From Granulosicoccaceae sp. 1_MG-2023 (lineage in GTDB: Bacteria; Pseudomonadota; Gammaproteobacteria; Granulosicoccales; Granulosicoccaceae): a stretch of DNA of 64,000 bases. Positions 1-8,634 of the stretch are shown here, piece after piece; positions within the stretch are counted from its first letter, which is position 1; the number at the start of each line of letters is the position of its first letter. The notes beneath the pieces were generated by a model. It made no database searches, was not told the DNA's origin, and saw nothing but the letters and a program-made list of their open reading frames with translations. Position numbers and translations under genes: made by a program. The stretch covers positions 30,465-94,464 of the forward strand of contig JAUOPI010000015.1 of the NCBI GenBank assembly GCA_030546905.1, given 5' to 3'.

Positions 1-1
1 G

Positions 2-424
2 TGTCTCGAACTTGAGCTGACCGAAAGTGCCATCGCCGAGAATCCGCAGGTCAGCGGCCGGACCCTGAGCAAGCTTTCGGATATAGGCGTGCGTCTGGCG
101 CTGGATGATTTCGGCACCGGCTATTCCTCATTGCAACAGCTGCACCGCCATCCCTTTCAGGTGTTGAAAATCGACAAATCATTTATTCAGTCGAGCACAA
201 GCAACGACGCATCGTTTCTCGAAGCGATCCATGATTTCACCCGTACATTGGGTTTGGAGGTCGTCGCTGAAGGTGTGGAAACGCTGGCGCAGCGGGAGCT
301 CTGTGAGCGCTTGCGTTTTGATCGTCTGCAGGGGTTTTACTTTGCCTGTCCGATGACGCGGGACGAGTTCGGTCGCTGGCTGGCCGCATCAACCGGGACC
401 GGCCAGGTCACCGCGCTGCCCTAG
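2..424 (+). CDS. EAL-domain protein, C-terminal part (cyclic-di-GMP phosphodiesterase)
   Basis: This is the 3' end of a gene that begins before the window; the frame is open from base 2. It reads ELTES, then LDDFGTGYSS near bases 107-136, KIDKSFI, VVAEGVET near 262-285 and LQGFYFACP near 328-354. These are the usual signature blocks of EAL phosphodiesterases, which hydrolyse cyclic di-GMP to pGpG with metal ions bound by the conserved Glu and Asp residues. The visible metal-site motifs look intact, so the domain is probably active. About half of a normal EAL domain (roughly 240 residues) is present. Any upstream GGDEF, PAS or membrane region lies outside the window, so the input signal cannot be told. 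Confidence 0.9.
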   Translation, partial: CLELELTESAIAENPQVSGRTLSKLSDIGVRLALDDFGTGYSSLQQLHRHPFQVLKIDKSFIQSSTSNDASFLEAIHDFTRTLGLEVVAEGVETLAQRELCERLRFDRLQGFYFACPMTRDEFGRWLAASTGTGQVTALP

Positions 425-430
425 ACCGGC

Positions 431-1423
431 TTACTCTGCGGCCAGTTCCTGCAGGCGTTGCAGCGTGTAGCCGGGCAGGGATTCATGACCGCCTTCGAAG
501 ATCACCAGGCTGTGCGGGCCTGTGTGCCGCTGCAGATAGATATCCCTGCCGCCGACAGTGCCGCTGACCGTCAATGGCTGACGTTGCAGCAGCGCGTCGA
601 GGGTGGCCGGGCTGACAATCGCCGCGCTGTCGCCGCGTTCTGCTGCGATACGGTTAAAGAAGTGCACGCTGTGTGATACCGGCACAGCCGCTCCGTCGTG
701 CCCGTCATGAATACCGGCCAGCAGCATCAACGGCGTTTCCTGATTGATCCCCCTTGCCGTCATCCACAGTGGCGAGCGTTCGCGTGCCGCGCTTGTATCC
801 AGCGTGTCTGAAGAGCCGGTGCAGGCGCGGATATCCGCGTCATAGCCTTGCCGGCGTTCGGGATCGGGCGGGGGACGGTGTTGTGATTCTTCATGCCAGG
901 CCTGCAAATCACTGATCGGCACCCAGGCCATTGCTCCGGCCAGTTTGTAGCGGCTTTGCAGCCAGGTGCCCAGTGCCGCATAGCCGCCGCCGGATTCGCC
1001 GGTGACAAATATCCGCGCCGGATCGGCTTTGCCATTGCTCAGTGCATAATCGATTGCCGCGTCGATACCGGCCAGCGCGGTGCGGCTCAGGCAGGCACCC
1101 GGGTGGGTGTTGGCGCCGCCGAAGTCCGGATGAATATAGTGCCAGCCGGCCTGTTTGGCCGCTGCTGCGAGCGGATCGTGCTGATCGGCATCCCCGGACC
1201 AGCTGTGCAGACTGACCAATAAGGGCTGTGGCTCGTTGCTTGCCGGCGCAAAATACCAGGCCGGCTCCGTAATCCCGCTATGCGCCAGACTGATCCGCGA
1301 AAAGCCATCCGGCCAAACCGGCGCGGCATCCTCGCGCCGGCTCAGCACCACCGCCAGTAAAAGCAGGGCGATTAACAGCAGGCTGAAGGCCACGATGCGT
1401 TGTGCAAAACGGGGTGAAAGCAT
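431..1423 (-). CDS. Membrane-anchored alpha/beta-hydrolase
   Basis: This 330-residue protein has an N-terminal hydrophobic segment (about residues 11-28) that would act as a signal anchor, followed by an alpha/beta-hydrolase fold. The oxyanion-side motif HSWSGD is at 73-78, the nucleophile elbow GESGGG has Ser144, an Asp-containing LLAGIHDGHDG follows, and a C-terminal EGGHE supplies the likely catalytic His. Such proteins are esterases or peptidases of the dienelactone-hydrolase/prolyl-oligopeptidase type; the substrate is unknown. The open frame extends upstream to 1627, but that part overlaps the next gene in another frame, so the ATG at 1423, directly before the anchor, is preferred. It probably forms an operon with the GH17-like gene 16 bases upstream. 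Confidence 0.75.
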   Translation of the reverse strand: MLSPRFAQRIVAFSLLLIALLLLAVVLSRREDAAPVWPDGFSRISLAHSGITEPAWYFAPASNEPQPLLVSLHSWSGDADQHDPLAAAAKQAGWHYIHPDFGGANTHPGACLSRTALAGIDAAIDYALSNGKADPARIFVTGESGGGYAALGTWLQSRYKLAGAMAWVPISDLQAWHEESQHRPPPDPERRQGYDADIRACTGSSDTLDTSAARERSPLWMTARGINQETPLMLLAGIHDGHDGAAVPVSHSVHFFNRIAAERGDSAAIVSPATLDALLQRQPLTVSGTVGGRDIYLQRHTGPHSLVIFEGGHESLPGYTLQRLQELAAE

Positions 1424-1439
1424 GCCGGTCAGTTGTGTG

Positions 1440-2435
1440 TCAGTCGGTTTTGCCGGCCTTTGCGGCGGACTGTTGCCAGACCGCAAATGCCGGAGTGGTT
1501 TGCCGTTGCGGGTCCAGCAAGCCCCACCAGGCTTCGATAGGCAGTCCGCTGGCCGCCGCCTTCCAGGGCAGATCAAAGGCCTCAAAGGCCACTTTGAACA
1601 CCGCAAGCCCGTCGCCGGCGGTTTCACTCAGACCGCTGTCGGTATAGGCCTGCCAGAATGCCGCCTGTGCTTCGGGGTTGTAAATCGCTTTACCGCCGCG
1701 TGGCAGGCCGGTTTCTTTGAGCAGCACGGTTTTGCCGCTGTCACGGGCCAGGCTCAGGGCCTGATCCTTCGCCCATTGGGCTGCGGCTGCCGGGGGCAGA
1801 TCTTCGCGGTCTATCGCCGGATGAATATTGGGCGCGAGAAAATCACCGAAGTCGCGGACCCGCTGATCCCGGTAGCCGACCAGCGGTTCGCTGGTGGTCA
1901 GCGGCACACTGTCGCCCAGCGCGGCGCGCAGATAATCGGCGGCAAACTGCAAGTCGGTGTATTCGTAGCGGCCGAAGTTAATACCTTCATTGCCGACCAC
2001 GATGCCCAGCGCCATGCGGTCCTGATAACGGCGTACCAGCGCGATGACGCCGTCCAGTTCCGCCGCCGAGCGTGGTTGCCAGATGCCGAGCAGTACCGCC
2101 TCGTAGCCGAGCTGGTCGGCCAGCCAGAGCAGCCGCGGGGTGACCATCGGATGCCAGGCATAGAGCACCAGCCCGTTAAATGCCGGGCGCAGACTGTTCA
2201 GGTCGGCCTGCAGATCCGTGCTGCTGAGCTGTTCGTGGTTGAGTTCGGCGCGTGGGTCCAGCGCGGACGGGTTGTAGGCCACCATGCGGCTGTCGTCACG
2301 GCTGAGGTAGTCGTCGAAGCGCGCGGTGTCGGCCGCGACCTGCCGGGTCAGCGCAACAAGCAGGCTGAACAGGCAGGCCTGCAGAAGGGGCAGGCGGGTG
2401 CGCCGCGCGAATAAATAGGAGCCGGAGTTCATCAT
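1440..2435 (-). CDS. Secreted GH17-like glycoside hydrolase (exo-beta-1,3-glucanase type)
   Basis: A 331-residue protein with an N-terminal signal sequence (hydrophobic stretch about 17-35, possible cleavage after AA near 35). The VVGNEGI block places an acid/base Glu at residue 150, and VLLKETGLPRGG places the nucleophile Glu at 241. This spacing and context match the bacterial GH17-like family (COG5309 type), in which the two glutamates sit on strands 4 and 7 of a TIM barrel. The likely substrate is a beta-1,3-glucan or a related cell-surface polysaccharide, but that is family knowledge, not shown here. The upstream open frame reaching 2735 lies over the thioesterase gene and is ignored; the start is one of two adjacent ATGs at 2435 and 2432. 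Confidence 0.75.
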   Translation of the reverse strand: MMNSGSYLFARRTRLPLLQACLFSLLVALTRQVAADTARFDDYLSRDDSRMVAYNPSALDPRAELNHEQLSSTDLQADLNSLRPAFNGLVLYAWHPMVTPRLLWLADQLGYEAVLLGIWQPRSAAELDGVIALVRRYQDRMALGIVVGNEGINFGRYEYTDLQFAADYLRAALGDSVPLTTSEPLVGYRDQRVRDFGDFLAPNIHPAIDREDLPPAAAAQWAKDQALSLARDSGKTVLLKETGLPRGGKAIYNPEAQAAFWQAYTDSGLSETAGDGLAVFKVAFEAFDLPWKAAASGLPIEAWWGLLDPQRQTTPAFAVWQQSAAKAGKTD

Positions 2436-2518
2436 GCGCGCAGTATAGACAGCTACTGCGCGTGGCTGAAGTCGGCGACCGCGGACTTGCCGTGGCGTAA
2501 CGCCGCGCCGGGGCGGGT

Positions 2519-3055
2519 TCAGTCCTGCTGCGGCGGCCAGGGCCGGAGCCGTTCGCTGTCGATCCAGGCCTGTTGCCAGTGATTGAGTTGCGGCAGCGGC
2601 CGGTCCTGATAGCCGAGTTCGGCAATAAGCCGTTCGGTAGGCAGAATCCGTCCGCCTTCGGTGACCGCGGTGCGCAGCAACACCGAATTGGCCGGCGTGC
2701 CGCGTACAGACATGGTTTGTTCGATATAGACCCAACGTTCATCCAGACCGGCCAGACGTGTTTGCAGGCTGACCGGATCGAACAGGCGGATGCGTTTGCG
2801 GTAGAGCACCGTGCTGCCGGCGACCACCAGGCCCCAGCGGTGTTTGCGCAGCAGCCTCATCAGGCCGTTGCGCACTGAGAGGTCAAAACGGCCCAGATCA
2901 AACAGGGTCAGCACCCGCCCGTTGTTCATCTCCATAAACATATCCAGATCCCAGGGCCGGACCCTGAAACGGATTTCGCTGGTCTGATCTGCGCTCAGTG
3001 GTGCGCTGAAGCGGGCGCGGATCAGGGTGCTGATTAAACGGCTGACAGGGTACAT
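2519..3055 (-). CDS. Acyl-CoA thioesterase-like hotdog protein
   Basis: A 178-residue protein with a single hotdog domain. The block FRVRPWDLDMFMEMNNGRVL, near residues 29-48, is the usual start of FadM/YbgC-type (4HBT) thioesterases, where the Asp of the WDLD segment and the following Asn-Asn region lie at the active site. The hotdog helix LFDLGRFDLSVRNGL and the strands around VVAGSTVLYRKRI follow. It probably hydrolyses an acyl-CoA thioester in the cytoplasm; the chain length is not predictable. It starts 54 bases after the RND pump stop and runs in the same direction, separated by a GC-rich hairpin, so co-transcription is uncertain. Confidence 0.75.
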   Translation of the reverse strand: MYPVSRLISTLIRARFSAPLSADQTSEIRFRVRPWDLDMFMEMNNGRVLTLFDLGRFDLSVRNGLMRLLRKHRWGLVVAGSTVLYRKRIRLFDPVSLQTRLAGLDERWVYIEQTMSVRGTPANSVLLRTAVTEGGRILPTERLIAELGYQDRPLPQLNHWQQAWIDSERLRPWPPQQD

Positions 3056-3070
3056 ATGACGGGTCCTGCG

Positions 3071-3093
3071 GCGCCCGGCAGAGCGCCGGGCGC
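3071..3093. repeat. GC-rich perfect inverted repeat (9-bp arms)
   Basis: The arms GCGCCCGGC (3071-3079) and GCCGGGCGC (3085-3093) pair perfectly around a 5-base loop. It sits between the stop of the RND transporter and the start of the thioesterase. There is no T-run on either side, so it is not a classic intrinsic terminator; it could slow polymerase or protect the 3' end of the efflux mRNA. The same two arms recur at 63618-63650. Confidence 0.6.
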
Positions 3094-3108
3094 GATGGGG
3101 TGGATAAC

Positions 3109-6100
3109 TCAGTTGTGGGCGCGGTAGCGCACGCCGTAGAACAGCGCGAACAGCACCGGCACAACGATCAGTGTAAGCAGGGTGGCAAATCCCAGTCCGA
3201 ACATGATGGTCACCGCCATGGGGCGGAAGAACACGTCGCTCATCAGCGGGATCATGCCGAGGATGGTTGTCACCGCCGCCATGGACACCGGGCGCAAACG
3301 GCTGACCGAAGCGTCGCTGATGGCGGCCAGCCAGTCCAGACCGACTTCTTCGCGCAGGCGCTTGATCTCCTCGACCAGCACAATGCCGTTTTTCAACTGC
3401 ATGCCGATCAGACTCAGCACGGCCAGCAAGGCGGTAAAGCTGAACGGCGAGCTGGTTACCAGCAGGCCGATGGTCACGCCGATAATGGCCAGCGGTACCG
3501 TGAGCCAGACCACCAGGGTTTGCTTGACCGAGGTGAACAGCAGCACGGTCAGGACGATCATCACCAGCACACCCAGCGGCAGATAGGCAAATACCGCTTT
3601 GTTGGCTTTCTGCTGGGATTCGTACTCACCACCCCATTCGAGCGAATAGCCGTCCGGCAGCTCGATGGCTTCCACGCTGGCGCGGATCTTATTGTGCAGC
3701 GTGGTGGCGGTCACATCTTCGATGGGGTCGGCCATGATCGACAGCGTGCGCTTGCGGTCACGCCGCTTGATCATGGGATCTTCCCAATCCACATCGACCC
3801 GTTCCATGACCTGGCCTATGTTGATATAGGCGCTCTTGGCCGCGGAATAGACCTGCACATTCTCCAGCTCATCGATGGAGGTGCGCTCGTTCTCCGGTGG
3901 CCGCACCACGATCGGCAAGAGGGAACTGCCATCGCGGAAAACGCCGATGGTCTGGCCGCTGAAGTTGGTCGCCAGCGCGTCATCGAATGCGGTCTTGCTG
4001 ATGCCGAGGCGGCGTCCTTCGGCCTGGTTGTAAACCGGCCGCAGCACTTTGGTGCGGTTGCGCCAGTCCTGACGGACATTGGTGGCCAGCGGTTCGGCAT
4101 CGAGAATCGCCATCACCGGCTCGGCAAAGTGGCGCAACACATACGGGTCCGGACCGATAAGCCGTGCCTCGATTTTGGCTTTGGCACCCGGGCCGAGTTC
4201 AAAGCGCGCGACTTTGGTGAAGCCTTGCGGGTAACGTTCCTGCATCAGGGCTTTGATCTCGCGGATGCCCGGCGTCACATCGTCAAACTCACGGAACTGG
4301 ATGATCAGTTGCGAGTAGCTGGCGTTGGGCGTCTCCGGTGAATAGGTCAGCATAAAGCGTTGTGCGCCCTGACCGATGGTGGCCGTGACATTGACCACGC
4401 GCTGATTGTTGAGGATGTCGCGCTCGATTTGCGACACATCGGCGTCCAGCTGGCGGATATCCGAGCCCTGCGGCAACCAGTATTCCATGGTAATCATGGG
4501 CAAGGGGCTGGCCGGGAAGAAGGCCTGTTTGACCTGGCCGAAGCCGGCCAGTGCCGCCACCAGCAAGCCGGTCATAAACAGCATCGACAACCAACGAAAG
4601 CGCAGGCAAACGTGCAGAAAGCCTTTGTAGATACGGTAGGGCAGCGCTTTGTAAGGATCGACACCGGACAGATCGGTTTCGTTTTGCGGTTCTTCTTTGA
4701 ACATCAGAAAGCAGAAGAACGGCGTCAGGGTCACCGCGAAGACCCAGCTCAGGGACAGGGAAATCAACAGCACCCAAAACAGCGAGCCGGTGAATTCGCC
4801 GCTGGCATCGGGCGACAGACCAATCGGTGCGAAGGCGGTAATGGAGATCACCGTGGCACCGGCCAGCGGCCAGCGGTTGTGGTTGACGATCTTGAGGGCC
4901 GCTTCGATGCGGCTCATGCCCCGCTGCAGGGAAATCATAATCCCCTCGGTGACCACAATCGCGTTATCGACCAGCATCCCCAGCGCAATAATCAGCGCCC
5001 CCAGCGAGATCCGGTGCAGCTCGATCCCGTAGATCGACATCACGATAAAAGTGGCGAGAATCGTCAGCAGCAGCACGCCGCTCATCAAAATGCCGGGCCG
5101 CAGGCCCATGGTAAACAGCAGCACAACGATAACGATTGCCACGGCCTGGGCGAGACTGACGAGAAAGTCGCTGACCGACTTGTCGACCTGCGCCGGCTGG
5201 TTGTAGATCGGGCTGATCTCGATGCCGACCGGGCGCTGATTGTCCAGCTCGGCCAGGCGCGCATCGATGGCTTTGCCCACATCGACCACGTTAACGCCGG
5301 AAGCGAAGGAAACGCCCAGCGTCAGGGCCGGTTTGCCGTTAAAGCGGTACAGATGCGAAGGCGGGTCTACATAGCCTTTGCTGAGGGTGGCCACATCCTG
5401 CAGATAAACCAGCTGGCCATCGACCGTGCCGAGCAGGATATTGGCCAGTGACTGCAGCCCGTCCGGCTCGCTGGTTTTGGAGCTGATGCGCAGATATTCC
5501 GAGCCGACGCGGACATGACCGGCATCGCTGACCAGATTCTGCGAGGCAAGAATCTGCTGGATGGCGGTGGCGGAAAAACCGCTGGCGGCCATCTTCGCGC
5601 GGTCCAGCTCAACGTAGATCTGCTCGGTTTTGGTGCCGTCGACCTGCACCTTGCTGACGCCGTCGACTAACACCAGCTCGCGGCGCAGCAGATCGGTGTA
5701 GTCGGCCATTTCTTCGTCGGTGTAGCCGTCGCCGGTAATGGCCAGGAAAACCCCGTATACGTCGCCGAAGTCATCGACGATCATCGGTGAGCTGACACCG
5801 GTCGGCAGCTGTCCCTGAAGGTCGTTGATCTTGCGCCGCATTTCGTCCCAGATCTGGGCCAGTTGCGCCTTGCGGTAGGTGCTTTTCATCTCGACCAGAA
5901 TCTGGCTGCTGCCGTTGGTCGAGGTGGAGGTGACATTGTCCAGATAGGGCAGTTGCTGCAGGGCGTCTTCCACCGGCAGGGTCAGTTCTTCCTCGACTTC
6001 CTGCGCCGAGGCGCCGGGGTAGCTGTAGTAGATCATCGCCTGTTTGATGGTAAAGGCGGGATCTTCGAGCCGGCCGAGTTTGCCGAATGAATAGATGCCG

Positions 6101-6171
6101 CCGAGGATAATCAGCAGCACAAACATCCAGGAGACGGTCTTCTCGCGGATTGTAAACTCAGTGATGGACAT
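3109..6171 (-). CDS. RND-family efflux transporter, inner-membrane permease
   Basis: A 1020-residue permease of the hydrophobe/amphiphile efflux (HAE-1) family, the usual length. It has a first transmembrane helix at about residues 12-30, a large periplasmic porter domain, TM helices 2-6 around 335-480 and a second half of the same build. TM4 reads LGALIIALGMLVDNAIVVTEG: the proton-relay Asp is present but its partner is Asn rather than the second Asp of AcrB, a variant seen in several HAE-1 branches. The pump works with the periplasmic adaptor encoded 6 bases upstream; no outer-membrane TolC-type channel gene is nearby. A TetR regulator divergent from the adaptor probably controls the pair. 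Substrates are likely drugs, bile salts or solvents, but cannot be predicted. Confidence 0.95.
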   Translation of the reverse strand: MSITEFTIREKTVSWMFVLLIILGGIYSFGKLGRLEDPAFTIKQAMIYYSYPGASAQEVEEELTLPVEDALQQLPYLDNVTSTSTNGSSQILVEMKSTYRKAQLAQIWDEMRRKINDLQGQLPTGVSSPMIVDDFGDVYGVFLAITGDGYTDEEMADYTDLLRRELVLVDGVSKVQVDGTKTEQIYVELDRAKMAASGFSATAIQQILASQNLVSDAGHVRVGSEYLRISSKTSEPDGLQSLANILLGTVDGQLVYLQDVATLSKGYVDPPSHLYRFNGKPALTLGVSFASGVNVVDVGKAIDARLAELDNQRPVGIEISPIYNQPAQVDKSVSDFLVSLAQAVAIVIVVLLFTMGLRPGILMSGVLLLTILATFIVMSIYGIELHRISLGALIIALGMLVDNAIVVTEGIMISLQRGMSRIEAALKIVNHNRWPLAGATVISITAFAPIGLSPDASGEFTGSLFWVLLISLSLSWVFAVTLTPFFCFLMFKEEPQNETDLSGVDPYKALPYRIYKGFLHVCLRFRWLSMLFMTGLLVAALAGFGQVKQAFFPASPLPMITMEYWLPQGSDIRQLDADVSQIERDILNNQRVVNVTATIGQGAQRFMLTYSPETPNASYSQLIIQFREFDDVTPGIREIKALMQERYPQGFTKVARFELGPGAKAKIEARLIGPDPYVLRHFAEPVMAILDAEPLATNVRQDWRNRTKVLRPVYNQAEGRRLGISKTAFDDALATNFSGQTIGVFRDGSSLLPIVVRPPENERTSIDELENVQVYSAAKSAYINIGQVMERVDVDWEDPMIKRRDRKRTLSIMADPIEDVTATTLHNKIRASVEAIELPDGYSLEWGGEYESQQKANKAVFAYLPLGVLVMIVLTVLLFTSVKQTLVVWLTVPLAIIGVTIGLLVTSSPFSFTALLAVLSLIGMQLKNGIVLVEEIKRLREEVGLDWLAAISDASVSRLRPVSMAAVTTILGMIPLMSDVFFRPMAVTIMFGLGFATLLTLIVVPVLFALFYGVRYRAHN

Positions 6172-6177
6172 GGTCGC

Positions 6178-7287
6178 TTACAGCCCCCGTTCCTTGCTCA
6201 GCGGTTTGACCAGCATCCCGTCACGCAGTGTGTGGATGCCGGCAATCGCAATGCGGTCGCCCTCGGCCAGACCGTCACGCAGGATAAAGCCGGCATTGGT
6301 CAGCGGGCCGAGCTCCACGGGGGTGGGGCGGATGCGCTGTTCGTCATCAACGCGCCAGACCAGCGTCGACTCACCGCGCTGCATTACCGCTTCCACGGGG
6401 ATAAAGATCTGCGCCTTAGCCGCTTCCGGGGCAATGGCCGACAGATCCAGCAGCACATTAACCGACATGCCGGGCAGGGCCGCGAAATCGGGCCGTTCGG
6501 TCAGAACAAACTCGGCCCCGTAGGTACGGGTCAGCGAGTCGGGCACCAGCTCGTGTTCCTTGTGGCAGGCGGTGTAGCTGTGACCGGGATGGTTGTTGAA
6601 GCTGACCTGCGCGCAGATTTTATCGAGTATCGCCGGATCGCTGACCCGTCCGAGCATGCTGATCAGTGTTTCCGGTACGCTGAAATGCACCGACAGACTG
6701 TCGTTGCCGCTCAGGTGCAGCACCGTCTGGCCGGCCTGAATGCTCTGGAAGTTCTCCACATCCAGGCGCGCCACCAGACCGTCAAAGGTGGCGGTCAGAC
6801 TGGTATAGCGGAGATTGTTGCGGGCCTGGGCCAGGTCCGCTTCGGCGGAACGCAGGGCGGCGGTGGCCTGATCGAGTTGTGACTGGCTGGCCAGTTTGCG
6901 CTTGGACAGTGTCAGCGTCTGGTCGTATTGCACCTTGGCCAGCTGGTACTGGGCGCGGCTGGCATCAAGCGCGTTCTGGTAATCGGATTCGTCAAGACGG
7001 GCCAGCAAATCCCCGCGTTTGACCTCCAGACCGGCATAGGCCGGCAACTCGGCAAGCTGTCCGCTGACGCGGAAGGCCAGGTCGGTTTTCTCGCTGGCTT
7101 GCAGGGTGCCGGGATAGGTGCGTTGCAGCGGATTGTCTGCTTTGGCCAAGGTCCAGAGTTTAGCCGGATGGGCTTGCTCCACGGCGGCTTGTCCGGCTTC
7201 GTCGGCGGGTTTACAGGCACTGATTGCGACGCTGAGCAGAAGTACCCCGGTGACCCGGGAGAGGGGCAGGTTCATGCTGGATTCCAT
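6178..7287 (-). CDS. RND efflux periplasmic adaptor (membrane fusion lipoprotein)
   Basis: A membrane-fusion protein of 369 residues (365 if the second Met at 7275 is used). The N terminus has a basic residue, a hydrophobic stretch and AISAC, a plausible lipobox, so the mature protein would be lipid-anchored at its Cys. It then shows the family order: beta-barrel/lipoyl half (AFRVSGQLAELPAYAGLEVKRGDLLARLD), an alpha-helical hairpin (about 95-155), the second lipoyl half (TSLTATFDGLVARLDVENFQSIQAGQTV) and the beta barrel. It links the RND permease downstream to an outer-membrane channel. It is the first gene of the pump operon; its start lies only a few bases inside the operator at 7291-7312. 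Neither start has a strong ribosome-binding site. Confidence 0.9.
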   Translation of the reverse strand: MESSMNLPLSRVTGVLLLSVAISACKPADEAGQAAVEQAHPAKLWTLAKADNPLQRTYPGTLQASEKTDLAFRVSGQLAELPAYAGLEVKRGDLLARLDESDYQNALDASRAQYQLAKVQYDQTLTLSKRKLASQSQLDQATAALRSAEADLAQARNNLRYTSLTATFDGLVARLDVENFQSIQAGQTVLHLSGNDSLSVHFSVPETLISMLGRVSDPAILDKICAQVSFNNHPGHSYTACHKEHELVPDSLTRTYGAEFVLTERPDFAALPGMSVNVLLDLSAIAPEAAKAQIFIPVEAVMQRGESTLVWRVDDEQRIRPTPVELGPLTNAGFILRDGLAEGDRIAIAGIHTLRDGMLVKPLSKERGL

Positions 7288-7290
7288 TTG

Positions 7291-7312
7291 ACATACATAC
7301 GGGCGTGTATGT
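7291..7312. promoter_or_regulatory. Palindromic operator between the efflux operon and its TetR gene
   Basis: ACATACA (7291-7297) and TGTATGT (7306-7312) form a perfect inverted repeat with an 8-base spacer. The arms closely match the ACATACA-type arms known for AcrR operators. The site lies 3 bases before the start of the adaptor gene and 44 bases before the regulator gene, so one bound dimer pair could repress both. Confidence 0.75.
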
Positions 7313-7356
7313 TAGTCTGGATCACGTGCTTGCGCCATTACTAAATAGGTATTTCT

Positions 7357-7983
7357 GTGTCCAGAAAGACAAAAGAAGAAGCCGCGCAGACATATAACGC
7401 GTTGCTTGATTCGGCCACGTTGTTGTTTACCCGGCGGGGCGTGATGCAGACCACCTTGCAGGATATTGCCCGGCAGGCCAACCTGACCCGCGGCGCGGTT
7501 TATTGGCACTTCAAAGATAAAGACGATCTCATCCGCGCGCTCTGGGAGCGCGACGCCAGCCACAACCACCGAAATCTGATCGAGCGGATTGAGTCCTATC
7601 TCGAACGCGGCGAAGCACCGCCTCTGCGCACGATTCTGACCCGCGCGCTGGAGGAGTTTCTCTCCACGCCGCACGCTTGTCAGGCGTTGCGGGTGGTGTT
7701 TAACCACGATTTCTGTACAGGGAAAACCGACTTGCACGCGTTCTTCGTGCAGCGTGAACGGCTGATTCTGGACGTATTCGAACGCAGTTTCGAGGCGATG
7801 TCCGCACGTGGTGAGTTGCTGGTGCCGGACGAGCCTGTCTTGCTGGCGCGCGGCCTGTTTGCCTATATGCGCGGATTGCTCGACAGCTACGTCCTGCGTG
7901 ACGAATGCCATGTGGATCTGCAGCAGTACGGTGCCCGCCTGATAAGCCTGTGGCTCGACGGTGTGGCGCGCAAGGAATCCTGA
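7357..7983 (+). CDS. TetR-family regulator of the adjacent RND pump (AcrR/TtgR-like)
   Basis: A 208-residue TetR repressor. The helix-turn-helix spans about residues 10-55, including LLDSATLLFTRRGVMQTTLQDIA and the recognition segment LTRGAVYWHFKDKDDLI, almost word for word that of AcrR/TtgR proteins. The remaining helices form the ligand-binding domain. The start is GTG with a modest AGG 8 bases upstream. It is divergent from the efflux operon and shares with it the palindrome at 7291-7312. From the family, binding of a pump substrate should release it from DNA and induce efflux. The exact ortholog (acrR, ttgR, mexR-like) cannot be fixed, so no symbol is given. Confidence 0.92.
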   Translation: MSRKTKEEAAQTYNALLDSATLLFTRRGVMQTTLQDIARQANLTRGAVYWHFKDKDDLIRALWERDASHNHRNLIERIESYLERGEAPPLRTILTRALEEFLSTPHACQALRVVFNHDFCTGKTDLHAFFVQRERLILDVFERSFEAMSARGELLVPDEPVLLARGLFAYMRGLLDSYVLRDECHVDLQQYGARLISLWLDGVARKES

Positions 7984-8034
7984 GCGGCCGCCACACGGGC
8001 CGCTTATCCCGGTTCACAGAAACAGGAGAAAGCA

Positions 8035-8634
8035 ATGTGGGATCAGAGGTATAGCGAAGAAGGCTTCGCCTATGGCACCGAACCCAATGATTTTTTAAAA
8101 GCCGAGTTTGCGCGCATACCCGCCGGCGGGCGCGTGCTGTGTCTGGCCGAAGGCGAGGGCCGCAATGCCGTGTTTCTGGCCCGGCAGGGCTATCAGGTCA
8201 CCGCGGTGGATCAGTCTGCCGTCGGCCTTGAAAAAGCCGCCCAACATGCCCGCGACAACGGTGTTGAGATCGCAACAGTGGTGGCTGATTTAGCCGACTA
8301 CGAGCTTGGCGAGGATGCCTGGGACGGCATCGTTTCCATCGCCGCCCATGTGCCGCCTGCGGTGCGCGCCAAACTGCACAAGCAGGTTGCCGGCGCCCTG
8401 AAAAAAGGCGGTGTGTTTATTCTCGAAGCCTACACCGAGCAGCAGCTGGAGATGGACGGCGTCGGCGGGCCGCCGCCGCACAGCAAAGAACTGTTTATGT
8501 CCCTGCGTGACCTGCAAACGGAGCTCAGCGCGCTGGAGTTCAGCATCGGCCACGAGGTCGTGCGGACCATGTCCGAAGGCAAGTACCACCGCGGCGAAAG
8601 CGCTGTTGTGCAGGTGGTGGCGCGTAAGGACTGA
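8035..8634 (+). CDS. Class I SAM-dependent methyltransferase (TehB-like)
   Basis: A 199-residue class I methyltransferase. It opens with MWDQRYSEEGFAYGTEPNDF, typical of the TehB/thiol-methyltransferase-like group, and has motif I as VLCLAEGEGRNAVFLA (about residues 35-50), an acidic residue ending strand 2 in VTAVDQS (about 57-63), and motif IV-like VVADLADY. The central WDGIVSIAAHVPPAVR replaces the usual post-IV segment. It has a good ribosome-binding site (AGGAGA, 5 bases before ATG). It stands alone after the TetR gene, and nothing around it identifies the substrate. It marks the left border of the defence island. Confidence 0.85.
   Translation: MWDQRYSEEGFAYGTEPNDFLKAEFARIPAGGRVLCLAEGEGRNAVFLARQGYQVTAVDQSAVGLEKAAQHARDNGVEIATVVADLADYELGEDAWDGIVSIAAHVPPAVRAKLHKQVAGALKKGGVFILEAYTEQQLEMDGVGGPPPHSKELFMSLRDLQTELSALEFSIGHEVVRTMSEGKYHRGESAVVQVVARKD

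Noticed and set aside
1236..2414. A 392-codon plus-strand frame across the hydrolase and GH17-like genes
   Set aside because: Both genes on the other strand have recognisable catalytic motifs and signal peptides; this frame has none.
3100..4341. A 413-codon plus-strand frame opposite the RND permease
   Set aside because: The product is Gln/His/Asp-rich without any family sign, and the other strand encodes a full transporter. It is a shadow frame.
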